A DNA stretch of 21,133 bases from a virus: positions 1 through 21,133 of the IMG/VR virus record IMGVR_UViG_3300043464_001799. One strand, given 5' to 3'. This document shows positions 7,611 to 14,955 of this stretch, one piece after another (within the stretch, counting starts at the first letter, position 1; every line of letters begins with the position of its first letter). A model generated the notes under the pieces. The model was not told the origin of the DNA. It saw only the letters and a list, made by a program, of their open reading frames with translations, and made no database searches. Position numbers and translations under genes: made by a program.

Positions 7611-7774
7611 TGTTTACAATATGGAAAAAAGTATCTGATGAATCTTGGGAGTTTGTAGAAGAAATTCAAGATTATCTTGCAATACCACAAAGGCTTATTG
7701 ATTTAAGGTTAGACGGTAATGAATATAGAGTAGAAAAAAAGGACGGTGGTTTCTCTACCGTTTTGGAGGTTTAA
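7610..7774 (+). CDS. Small 54-residue protein, unknown
   Basis: Begins with MFTIWKKVSDESWEFVEEI and ends KKDGGFSTVLEV, 54 residues. The ATG shares its A with the previous stop codon (TAATG), so translation is probably coupled to the large protein before it; the next gene starts immediately after its stop. It is charged and has three aromatic residues in the first 14. It may be a partner or chaperone for the preceding fibrous protein, because a similar small gene follows the 805-residue fibre at 17771, but that is inference. No family is recognised with confidence. Confidence 0.7.
   Translation: MFTIWKKVSDESWEFVEEIQDYLAIPQRLIDLRLDGNEYRVEKKDGGFSTVLEV
7743..7761 (+). other. Hairpin with short T run at a gene junction
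   Basis: ACGGTGG and CTACCGT pair (one G-U) around a TTTCT loop, followed by four T bases (7761-7764) and directly by GGAGGT of the next gene. It lies in the end of the 54-residue gene. The short T run makes it a weak terminator at best; it could be an RNA-processing or attenuation element, or chance. Confidence 0.3.
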
Positions 7775-8044
7775 ATGCCTGTTAATGAATTTATAGCGAT
7801 ATCTGCAAATTTAACTACTGAAGAAACTACTATTCTTGATTCATGGGGTGATGCTGAATCACAACTTTCTACCTCAAGCGCACCATCAACAGCTTTTTTA
7901 GAAATCCAATGGGATGGAAGTCGCATTACAAGAGTTTTTGATGGAGTTCAAGTTTCATCGCTAGGTCGATCAGAACAATTAAGACTTTATCCACAGCTTG
8001 GTGGGCTTTTTAACTTAGCAATTAGAAATCTGCTTTACCCTTAA
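7775..8044 (+). CDS. Unknown 89-residue protein
   Basis: Starts right after the previous stop with GGAGGT four bases upstream. N-terminal half is Thr/Ser/Glu-rich (TTEETTILDSWGDAESQLST), C-terminal half has FLEIQWDGSRITRVFDG, SSLGRSEQLRLYPQLGGL and a hydrophobic end FNLAIRNLLYP. No signal peptide. I do not recognise a family. The C-terminal layout (E-I-x-W, then S-S-L, then acidic or basic helix with LYP or YLP) loosely matches the next gene, suggesting a possible distant duplication. Lying among virion genes, it is probably structural or an assembly helper. Confidence 0.65.
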   Translation: MPVNEFIAISANLTTEETTILDSWGDAESQLSTSSAPSTAFLEIQWDGSRITRVFDGVQVSSLGRSEQLRLYPQLGGLFNLAIRNLLYP

Positions 8045-8056
8045 GGAGAATATAAG

Positions 8057-8380
8057 ATGCCGTCACCTACAGATAAAACAACCATTGAATCTATAATGGC
8101 AAACAATCACGCAGTAGAATTGCAAAACAAAAGCAATCGAGCGGCTGCAGCTTTTACTTTATTATCAAACTACAACTGGAATAGTACTGGATCTATGCCA
8201 GAAATAAATTGGCAAGCTCCTACAGGGCTATTCGTATTTAATTCAAGCAATGGAGAGATTTTTTACAAATCTGTTGCTTATAGCAGTTTGTCTTCGATTG
8301 AAAAGAGAGAGTTTTTCCAATATCTTCCAAGGTTTATTAAATTTTGTTTGGAAGGTTATGACAATAGCTATGATATTTGA
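8057..8380 (+). CDS. Unknown 107-residue protein
   Basis: ATG preceded by AAGGAG at 8043-8048. The N-terminus is helical (TTIESIMANNHAVELQNKSN RAAAAFTLL), then a beta part (MPEINWQAPTGLFVFNSSNG EIFYKSVAYSS) and a C-terminal helix (SSIEKREFFQYLPRFIKFCL). It is followed by a 35-base gap before the connector gene. No known family was recognised. Similarity of layout to the preceding protein is noted but weak. Confidence 0.65.
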   Translation: MPSPTDKTTIESIMANNHAVELQNKSNRAAAAFTLLSNYNWNSTGSMPEINWQAPTGLFVFNSSNGEIFYKSVAYSSLSSIEKREFFQYLPRFIKFCLEGYDNSYDI

Positions 8381-8415
8381 TTGTTAATGATTTTTAAATT
8401 TATTTGGGGTGCTTA

Positions 8416-9231
8416 ATGAATAGAATATTTTTTTCAGACAATGGAATACTAAATGACTGGACAAAGGAGCTCAATAGTTATCATGTTGGTTCTAAGGTTT
8501 TTAATTACACTACAAACCAAGATGCTTTATACATCGGTTCTCGTCTTCCTTTTAATCATATTTATTTCAAACTAAAAGAACTAAACGCAGTTTCAGCAAC
8601 TATGACAGTTCAATATTGGAATAATAACTGGGAAAATGTTGTTGAACTAAGAGATGAAACGGCTGGTTTAACACAATCTGGCTTTGTAACATTCACACCT
8701 GATAGAGATAGTTCTTGGACTATGGAGAATGAATCTGAAGATGTAACAGGTTTATCAACGGTTCAGGTTTATGACAAATACTGGGTTAAAATAACTTTCA
8801 ATGCGACATTAACAAACACAACAGAGATTAGTTGGCTTGGGCAAATCTTTTGCGATGACTATGATCTAGGAGCAGAATACCCAGAACTAACAAGACAAAA
8901 TACTTATATGGCTTTTCAGAATGGTAAAATATCTTGGGAAGAACAATGCGTAAAAGCAAGTGAGATTCTCTCTCAAGATCTAATTGATAAACAAATAATT
9001 GAAGATAAAGCTCAAATACTTAACAAAGAAGATTATAAGAATGCAGCCGTTTGCAAGGTTGCTGAGTTGATATTTAATGCCTTTGGAGACGATTATATCG
9101 ATCAAAGACAAAGAGCTAGAGAAGAATATCAATTAAGGTTAAGTAAAAAGATACATCGTGTTGACCTAAACCAAAATGCAGTGGAAGATATTAGTGAACG
9201 TAAAAACACCAGTGGATGGTTGAATAGATGA
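8416..9231 (+). CDS. Probable head-tail connector with N-terminal beta domain
   Basis: Start taken at ATG 8416, four bases after GGGGTG (8406-8411), rather than an in-frame TTG at 8404 that lies inside this site; 271 residues. Residues 1-140 form a beta domain (ALYIGSRLPFNHIYFKLKEL, MTVQYWNNNWENVVEL, VYDKYWVKITF), a pattern seen in phage neck and adhesin-like modules. Residues 180-255 are helical (KASEILSQDLIDKQIIEDK, YKNAAVCKVAELIFNAFGDD, QRQRAREEYQLRLSKKIHRVD) and resemble gp6-like head-tail adaptors. The next gene is a tail terminator, fitting a connector. The adaptor assignment is inference from pattern and order. Confidence 0.55.
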   Translation: MNRIFFSDNGILNDWTKELNSYHVGSKVFNYTTNQDALYIGSRLPFNHIYFKLKELNAVSATMTVQYWNNNWENVVELRDETAGLTQSGFVTFTPDRDSSWTMENESEDVTGLSTVQVYDKYWVKITFNATLTNTTEISWLGQIFCDDYDLGAEYPELTRQNTYMAFQNGKISWEEQCVKASEILSQDLIDKQIIEDKAQILNKEDYKNAAVCKVAELIFNAFGDDYIDQRQRAREEYQLRLSKKIHRVDLNQNAVEDISERKNTSGWLNR

Positions 9232-9683
9232 GCAAGATCACGACGATCTATGACAGATTAGTAGATGTTTTAAAGGAGATGTTTCCTGAAAGAACACGCA
9301 TTCCATATTCTTATTCTTTGCCTGATAATAATAAACTTTTTTATTCCAACGGGTACGGACTAAAGATAGGTGATTCAAGTCCAGAAAATATTGATTTTTG
9401 CACATTCACTAATGCGCGTAGCATATCCGTAATAATAACTAAAGAGCTTACTCGATTACAATCTGATGCCGATCAAGTTGATTTGGTAGTTAAATCGATG
9501 CTTGAAGATGCCTATGTAATACAAAATAAATTTTATGCATATGATGAACTAGAAATAGAAGCATCAATAGCTAAAGTTGACCTTGGATCGGTTGTCGGAC
9601 CAACTGAATTATTAACAGATAAACAATCATTTTTAACATTAGAAATAAATTTTACTTTCTGGATAAGAGAGGAATTAACTTAA
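9228..9683 (+). CDS. Tail terminator protein
   Basis: A 151-residue protein overlapping the previous gene by ATGA. It begins with a helix (ITTIYDRLVDVLKEMFP), has a central SISVIITKELTRLQSD beta strand and helix (ADQVDLVVKSMLED), and ends with LTLEINFTFWIREELT. This helix-beta-helix-beta layout and its place just before the major tail protein fit the small proteins that cap the tail tube (gpU or gp17-like). Alternative: a head-closure protein. Family not proven without a profile search. Confidence 0.65.
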   Translation: MSKITTIYDRLVDVLKEMFPERTRIPYSYSLPDNNKLFYSNGYGLKIGDSSPENIDFCTFTNARSISVIITKELTRLQSDADQVDLVVKSMLEDAYVIQNKFYAYDELEIEASIAKVDLGSVVGPTELLTDKQSFLTLEINFTFWIREELT

Positions 9684-9692
9684 GGAGTATAT

Positions 9693-11186
9693 ATGGCTGT
9701 TGGTATTAGCAAGAATAGCGTGTTCGCGATAAGAGAAGAAGTTACGGCAGGGACATTGATTGCCCCAAGTGCTGCAGCTCAATTCGTTCCACTTAGACCT
9801 GGAAATGAAATGAACTATACAGTTGAGACTTTAGATAATGAAGAACTCAATGCTGATATCGGTGCGGCTAAAAAGTTTAAGGGAAAAGAATCGGTTGAGG
9901 GAACTCACTCAGCTTATATCAAGCATTCAGGTGTTGAAGGTCAAGAGCCACAAGTAGGAATTCTTTACGAATCAGTATTTGGTGATAAAACTGTAAATGC
10001 TACTGAATATGACACGACTACAGGCTCAAGTGTTTCAGCGGTTGTTATGCCGGTGGGTGAAGGGGCTAACTTTTACGTTGGACAAGCACTTTTAATTAAA
10101 GATTCTACTAATGGTTATTCGGTTAGAAACATCAGTTCAATCTCAACTGATACACTTAATCTAAACTTTAATCTAGATAACGCTCCAGCAAGCGGTGTAA
10201 ATCTAGGAAGAGCTATCACATATAAGCCAGTAGGTTCTGGACACCCTACATTTTCTGGTTGGAAATACGATGCTAATGGTCACGCAGTTCAAGCGGCTGC
10301 AGGTTGTACAGTTTCAGAAATAAGCGCAGAGTTTCCAGTAAATGAATTTGCTTCTGTTGAATTCAGCTACCAAGGGACAAAGTATTTTTACAATCCAATT
10401 GAGATCACATCTTCAACTAGGTTTTTTGATTTTAATGACGGTGTGGATAGATCTTGTAGTGTGCCAGTTGGGTTTTATAGAGATCCAATGGAATTAGCTA
10501 CAGCTCTTCAAACTGCAATCAATGATTCACCATCTGCATTTACTGCAACAGTAACATTTTCAAGTGTCACTGGTTTATTCAACATTACTTTTTCAAGTGC
10601 AGCTTCTATCGAGTTCGCAACTGGAGCCAATACAGCTAACACAATTGCAACTAAGATTGGCTTTGCAGTAGCAGACAGTTCAAGTGCAATTTCTCACACA
10701 TCTGCAAATGCTCAAACATATGTAGCTCCTTTTACACCGGCTTACGATTCAAGTGATCCGGTTGTTGTTAAAGATGCTGAATTGTTTATCGGATCATCTA
10801 CGGACAATGTTTGTCTTTGTGCTACAAGTGCAACTGTTACAATTTCAAAAGAAGTTGAAGATGTTGACTGTATATGCGAAGAAACAGGCACTAAAGAAAA
10901 GATTGCCACAGGAAGAGCTGTTTCAATTGAAGCTGAATTAGTTTTAGAAAAACATCAAGTTAGATTGTTTAACAACCTTTTAAATAACACATCTATCCAA
11001 GCTATGTTAAATGCTGGACCAAAGTCTAGTGGAAATTGGATTCCTGGAAAATGCGTAAATGTTTATTTAAGAAATGCAGTAGTAAGCGAGCATACTATCG
11101 GTGGTGATTCTTTCATTACGGCATCAGTTGTAATTAACGGCTTTGTTGCTGCTAGTTCAAAAGATGTTTACTGGAACTTCATCTAA
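9693..11186 (+). CDS. Major tail protein with inserted domain
   Basis: A 497-residue protein after AAGGAG (9682-9687). The N-terminal VFAIREEVTAGTLIAPSAAA and LRPGNEMNYTVETLDNEELN are the typical start of siphovirus tail-tube proteins, and the C-terminal ATVTISKEVEDVD ... TGRAVSIEAELVLE ... VVINGFVAAS completes the fold. It is much longer than the usual 150-350 residues. A block at about 241-340 (FFDFNDGVDRSCSVPVGFYR, then ELATALQTAI, then a TGLFNITFSS motif and IGFA) looks like a separately inserted phage module likely exposed on the tube. Seven cysteines include two CxC pairs (374/376 and 393/395). It precedes the chaperone and tape measure genes, as usual. Confidence 0.75.
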   Translation: MAVGISKNSVFAIREEVTAGTLIAPSAAAQFVPLRPGNEMNYTVETLDNEELNADIGAAKKFKGKESVEGTHSAYIKHSGVEGQEPQVGILYESVFGDKTVNATEYDTTTGSSVSAVVMPVGEGANFYVGQALLIKDSTNGYSVRNISSISTDTLNLNFNLDNAPASGVNLGRAITYKPVGSGHPTFSGWKYDANGHAVQAAAGCTVSEISAEFPVNEFASVEFSYQGTKYFYNPIEITSSTRFFDFNDGVDRSCSVPVGFYRDPMELATALQTAINDSPSAFTATVTFSSVTGLFNITFSSAASIEFATGANTANTIATKIGFAVADSSSAISHTSANAQTYVAPFTPAYDSSDPVVVKDAELFIGSSTDNVCLCATSATVTISKEVEDVDCICEETGTKEKIATGRAVSIEAELVLEKHQVRLFNNLLNNTSIQAMLNAGPKSSGNWIPGKCVNVYLRNAVVSEHTIGGDSFITASVVINGFVAASSKDVYWNFI

Positions 11187-11192
11187 GGTTAA

Positions 11193-11213
11193 CCTTTTGT
11201 TACAACAAAAAGG
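11193..11213 (+). promoter_or_regulatory. Possible hairpin covering the chaperone ribosome binding site
   Basis: CCTTTTGTT (11193-11201) can pair with AACAAAAAGG (11204-11213) with one bulged A and a two-base loop that would in practice open wider. The second arm includes the start of the AAGGGGA binding site (11210-11216) of the ATG at 11220. It could limit translation of the tail chaperone, which is needed in low amounts compared with the tail protein. Chance cannot be excluded in AT-rich DNA. Confidence 0.35.
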
Positions 11214-11219
11214 GGAACT

Positions 11220-11510
11220 ATGAACGAAATACAAACTGCTAAAGGTGTTCTTAAGTACAGAAATCCGACAGTGTTGGAAAATATGGAAATGCTCAAAGCT
11301 TCTAGGGAATTCTTTAAAAATGAAGACCCTTTAGGAGCTAAGATTGAGATTATTAAACACCTTAAGCCACTGTTAGATTATTCTTCTTTAGACGGCATTA
11401 CTTGCTTCGAAGAACTTAATCAATATGGCGATGAGATGACTATGCCACTTAGTGATATTGCAGATCAAATTTTAAGTAAAGTGGCAGGTGCATTCTCAAA
11501 AAAGAATTAA
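11220..11510 (+). CDS. Tail assembly chaperone, short form (gpG-like)
   Basis: A 96-residue soluble, helical protein lying between the major tail protein and the tape measure, the fixed place of the G/GT chaperones of long-tailed phages. It reads MNEIQTAKGVLKYRNPTVLE at the start and ends in KKN just after the A AAA AAG slip site. Both G and GT forms bind the tape measure and bring tail protein to it during assembly and are normally not in the finished virion. The Shine-Dalgarno is AAGGGGA a few bases before the ATG. Confidence 0.8.
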   Translation: MNEIQTAKGVLKYRNPTVLENMEMLKASREFFKNEDPLGAKIEIIKHLKPLLDYSSLDGITCFEELNQYGDEMTMPLSDIADQILSKVAGAFSKKN

Positions 11511-11821
11511 TCCCTGATGCGATAAACGCAATTAAGCAGGGGTTAAAGAAAGAACAATTAGAAAGGTTTGTTGAGAAAGAAAAGCTCGACAACATATATG
11601 AAGCAATAAAAGATGTTCATGACTACCTTGATTTAAAGTCAATTTTAAACCTTGGTCTTCAGATTCATCATAGTGAAATTCCCTTCGAGAAGATTTTAAT
11701 TTTCTCATGGATAAAAGAGGAATTAGATGGCAGAGGACATATCGTTTCGACTGAAGGTGATAGACGACAAGCTAGCAGTAGCTTTGGATCAAAACACTCA
11801 AAGAGCAAAAGGTCTAAGTGA
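11220..11821 (+). CDS. Tail assembly chaperone, -1 frameshift form (gpGT-like)
   Basis: Ribosomes slipping back one base at 11498-11504 read codon GAA at 11504 next and continue to TGA at 11819-11821, giving about 200 residues (95 from the G part, 105 from the T part). The T part is helical and charged (ELIPDAINAIKQGLKKEQLE ... DVHDYLDLKSILNLGLQIHH ... IFSWIKEEL), with no ATG start of its own after a suitable binding site, so it can only be made by frameshift. The last 31 residues overlap the tape measure gene by 95 bases and are Ser/Lys/Arg-rich (SKHSKSKRSK). In lambda the T part binds the tail tube protein. Confidence 0.85.
11486..11546 (+). promoter_or_regulatory. -1 programmed frameshift signal
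   Basis: Slip heptamer A AAA AAG at 11498-11504, in frame as TCA AAA AAG AAT TAA, the same heptamer as in E. coli dnaX. Downstream TTAATCCCTG (11507-11516) pairs with CAGGGGTTAA (11537-11546) over ten base pairs with one U-G; the stable part begins at 11511, six bases after the heptamer. A small TGCG/CGCA hairpin sits in the loop. Upstream AGGTG (11486-11490) may act as the Shine-Dalgarno-like stimulator. Confidence 0.9.
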
Positions 11822-13745
11822 TACTCTTAAGATTGCCGCTGGTACCTTCGCTGGTAACATTGCCATTAAAGGATTTGACCTTTTAGGTGATGCAATCAAG
11901 GGAGCAACTGGTTTTCTATTCGATGCCGTAGCCGCTTCATCTGAATCCGAAACAGCATTAAACAATTTACAAAGTGCACTAGAAAGAACAGGTCAAGCCA
12001 CCAAAGAAAACATTGATTCATTTAAAGCATTAGCCGAAAGAATTCAACAAACTACTGCATTTGAAGACGATGCTGTTGTAAGCGCAGGGGCTTTAATTCA
12101 AACATTGGGTAGACTTAGTGGTGAAGGATTAAACAGAGCAACCGATGCAGCTGTAAATTTAAGTGCAGCACTTGGGATTGATCTTGAAAGTGCAGCCACA
12201 TTGGTTGGTAAAGCAGCTAATGGAAACGTAACAGCTCTTCAAAAACTTGGAATTGAAGTTAAAAAAGGTATCACTGATTCTGAAACTTTTGCCAACACAT
12301 TAAAGATTTTAGAAGACAGATTTAGCGGATCGGCTGCAGCTCAAACAAAGACATTTGCAGGATCTTTATCTCAATTAAAAAATGTATACGACGATGTTCT
12401 CGAAGGAATTGGCGGTGTAATTACTTCCAATCCTGCAATCATAGCTGGGTTTAATACTTTAAAAGTGGTTGTTGTTGATTTAGGTAAAAGATTAACAGAA
12501 TTATTTCAAGATCAAAGTTCGATAAAAGGATACGTTGATGGAATACTTACTGCTTCACAATTCATTATCGATGGTTTCGATGGAATATTCAGAGTGGCTA
12601 GTGCTGTTTTTAATGGGATCACTCTTGTTATTAATGGATTTTTAGCAACATACCTTGGAGCTGTTTCAACAATTATAAACGCAGCAACTAATATTCCTGT
12701 TGTTGGTGAGAAATTTAAAGGTGCGGCTGAGGTTGCACAAAATGCATTTGAATCATTTAGAGAATCTGCAGAACAAGACATACAAGACGTTAACAATGCA
12801 CTGACAAGTGGTAATGCATTTACAGCTATAAGTGACGGTATTGGTAACGCTAAATCAAAATACAATGAATTTTTTGAGCAAGTAAAAGCCAAAGCTCCAG
12901 AGCTTAAAAACAATTTAACTCCAGGATCAGATACATCAACACAACAAGATGCTGAATCAATAAAAAGAACACAAGCATTAAAAAGTTCTTTATTAGAATT
13001 AGAGCAACAATTTGCTGTTGAGAAACTTGCTTTAGATGAAGCTAATAGACAGGCTGATGACCAAAGATTTTTTACTAGATCAGAAGAGGATATAGTTAGA
13101 CTTCAACAGTTTGAGCAACAAAAACTAGACATTAAATTAGATGCTGCTTTGAGAGCGGCTGATGCGATTGCAGTTCCTCAAGAAAAAGAACTTGCTAGAC
13201 AAAAAGCTTTTCAACAAAGAGAAATAGATGGGCTAAAAGTTACTCAACAAACTAAAGCACAAATTAGACAACAAGACATTGCCAATCAAGCGGCATTTTT
13301 CGGGGCTGCCACGTCACTTGCAAGTTCAAAGAATAAAGAATTAGCTGCAATTGGTAAGGCTGCAGGCTTAGCAGAAATAGCAATAAAAACTCCTCAAGCT
13401 TTTGCTTCATCATACGCATTTGGTACTAAGATTGGCGGTCCAGTGACAGGTGCTATTTTTGGTGGAATTGCTGCAGCTGCAATGGCTGCTCAAGCTTCAC
13501 AGTTAGCAGGCGTGAAAGGTTTTGAATCAGGCGGTATTATTGCTGGAAACTCTATGACTGGTGATAATTTGCTAGCTAAGGTTAACTCAAAAGAAATGGT
13601 TCTAAATCAAGATCAACAAGCTAACTTATTTGAAATGATTAAAAACGGATCATCCGGAAGTCAACCTATAGTTGTTCAAATAGATGGTGTTGAAGTTTTT
13701 AGAGCTGTTAGAAATCAACTTAATAGTGGGATGAAATTCGCATGA
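11727..13745 (+). CDS. Tape measure protein
   Basis: A 672-residue protein with AGAGG six bases before the ATG. It determines tail length and travels with the DNA during infection; 672 residues imply a tail of about 100 nm. The N-terminus has the typical ISFRLKVIDDKLAVALDQNT and an ETALNNLQSALERTGQAT helix; TLGRLSGEGLNRATDAAVNL and ALGIDLESAATLVGKAANGN are standard for the family. Hydrophobic stretches occur at about 285-330 (FNGITLVINGFLATYLGAVS) and 570-590 (GAIFGGIAAAAMAAQAS). A long coiled coil lies at about 410-510. The C-terminus has FESGGIIAGNSMTGDNLLAK and NSKEMVLNQDQQANL, the usual end motif. It overlaps the GT chaperone frame and the next gene (ATGA). Confidence 0.9.
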   Translation: MAEDISFRLKVIDDKLAVALDQNTQRAKGLSDTLKIAAGTFAGNIAIKGFDLLGDAIKGATGFLFDAVAASSESETALNNLQSALERTGQATKENIDSFKALAERIQQTTAFEDDAVVSAGALIQTLGRLSGEGLNRATDAAVNLSAALGIDLESAATLVGKAANGNVTALQKLGIEVKKGITDSETFANTLKILEDRFSGSAAAQTKTFAGSLSQLKNVYDDVLEGIGGVITSNPAIIAGFNTLKVVVVDLGKRLTELFQDQSSIKGYVDGILTASQFIIDGFDGIFRVASAVFNGITLVINGFLATYLGAVSTIINAATNIPVVGEKFKGAAEVAQNAFESFRESAEQDIQDVNNALTSGNAFTAISDGIGNAKSKYNEFFEQVKAKAPELKNNLTPGSDTSTQQDAESIKRTQALKSSLLELEQQFAVEKLALDEANRQADDQRFFTRSEEDIVRLQQFEQQKLDIKLDAALRAADAIAVPQEKELARQKAFQQREIDGLKVTQQTKAQIRQQDIANQAAFFGAATSLASSKNKELAAIGKAAGLAEIAIKTPQAFASSYAFGTKIGGPVTGAIFGGIAAAAMAAQASQLAGVKGFESGGIIAGNSMTGDNLLAKVNSKEMVLNQDQQANLFEMIKNGSSGSQPIVVQIDGVEVFRAVRNQLNSGMKFA

Positions 13746-14506
13746 GTAATTCATTAAGATTTTACGTGGATAATTTGGTTGATCAATCAACAATAACAGC
13801 ATCAACAGAAAATGCATTATACCCAACTGAGAATTTACAAGATCCAAGAAGAACAAAAGTATTTAGAAGTACAACAAACTCAGATTCAATTGTATTTGAT
13901 TTTGGAGAAACTTCTAATATTGATTCTATAATGATTGTTGATGGTCCGGATGGATTGGGTGTATCGGCTGTTACTTTAGAACTAAATGGAACGAACACTT
14001 GGGGTGCACCTGCATTTTCTCAAGTTGTAACATTAACCACAACTCACGGTGTTTCATATGCAGAGTTCGCTTCCCAGTCTTATCGTTTCGCTAGGCTTGT
14101 ACTTACTTCCACTCTTGGTTATTGCGAGCTTAGTAAAGTATTTTTGGGACAAGCACAACAAATAGGTGTGGATAGATCAGTTCAATATAATTGGTCATAT
14201 CAGTCTAAAGAGTTAAGTAAAATTCAAGAGAACCAATACGGCACTAAATTCATTGATATTATATCAAGACAAAAGCAAATAAATTTCTCAATTAATCTTT
14301 TAGATAAAGATGAACTTGATGACATATTTGAATTATACGACACAAAAGGAATATCTAAGCCATTCTTTATGCGGCTTGGTTGCAATGAAATAAGCAACGA
14401 TTTTAAAAGATACTCTGGAATGTTTTATTTAAACTCAATTCCACAAATAACAAACTCCTCTTTTAATAGATACAATTTAAGTATGTCTTTAGAGGAAGCA
14501 AAATGA
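13742..14506 (+). CDS. Distal tail / tail-tip protein with discoidin-like domain
   Basis: A 254-residue protein overlapping the tape measure stop by ATGA. It starts with a strand and TASTENALYPTENLQDPRRT, followed by SDSIVFDFGETSNIDSIMIV, the pattern of F5/8C (discoidin)-like beta-sandwich modules common at phage tail tips. The second half has NWSYQSKELSKIQENQYG, INLLDKDELDDIFELYDTKG and a C-terminal FKRYSGMFYLNSIP, typical of the first protein laid on the tape measure end. Its place directly after the tape measure supports a distal tail or minor tail role connecting tube and hub. Confidence 0.65.
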   Translation: MSNSLRFYVDNLVDQSTITASTENALYPTENLQDPRRTKVFRSTTNSDSIVFDFGETSNIDSIMIVDGPDGLGVSAVTLELNGTNTWGAPAFSQVVTLTTTHGVSYAEFASQSYRFARLVLTSTLGYCELSKVFLGQAQQIGVDRSVQYNWSYQSKELSKIQENQYGTKFIDIISRQKQINFSINLLDKDELDDIFELYDTKGISKPFFMRLGCNEISNDFKRYSGMFYLNSIPQITNSSFNRYNLSMSLEEAK

Positions 14507-14955
14507 GTACACTTCTCGTTAATCCATTATCAACAACACTTGAACAGGAATTTACCCTTGATAACAACTATAGATATGACATTGGTTCTTTTGCTCCTTA
14601 TTTGTATGTCCACAATGCACCATCAGGGACATTTACATTTGAACTTATCGAGGGTGTTACTACACTTCAAACATGGTCTTTCTCTTCAGAAGATATAAAA
14701 ATATCCTTATCTACTGCCAACAATTTCCTGCACGTATTTTACCCCTTGACGAAACCCTACCCTTATCAACTGAAGAGAGGGACATTTAAACTCAAGTTAA
14801 GTGCAACAGGATATTCCAATACAATTTCATCTTTTATTGGATGGATACAACAACACGAAAATTTAAACAATGAATTATCTTATACGCCTTTTAATGACGA
14901 AGAGAATCCTTTGGCTATAAGATTAAAAGTATACAAGGAAGGTATCAATGCCTAG
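14503..14955 (+). CDS. Unknown 150-residue tail-region protein
   Basis: Starts in an ATGA overlap with AGAGGAAG just upstream. Sequence is beta-rich: EQEFTLDNNYRYDIGSFAPY, APSGTFTFELIEGVTTLQTW, FKLKLSATGYSNTISSFIGW. No signal peptide or Cys. Probably a small jelly-roll or sandwich component of the tail tip or a fibre attachment. I do not recognise a family. It shares its end with the next gene by an eight-base overlap. Confidence 0.65.
   Translation: MSTLLVNPLSTTLEQEFTLDNNYRYDIGSFAPYLYVHNAPSGTFTFELIEGVTTLQTWSFSSEDIKISLSTANNFLHVFYPLTKPYPYQLKRGTFKLKLSATGYSNTISSFIGWIQQHENLNNELSYTPFNDEENPLAIRLKVYKEGINA

Noticed and set aside
8404-8415. TTG at 8404 as the connector start
   Set aside because: It lies inside the GGGGTG site that serves the ATG at 8416.
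10753-10941. Forward frame of 62 codons within the major tail gene
   Set aside because: Nested inside a strongly supported gene in another frame with no start site or protein pattern.
12512-12913. Reverse-strand frame of 133 codons inside the tape measure gene
   Set aside because: Antisense to a well supported gene, no binding site, and composition of a shadow frame; the same applies to the reverse frames at 18981-19379, 2143-2457 and 201-515.
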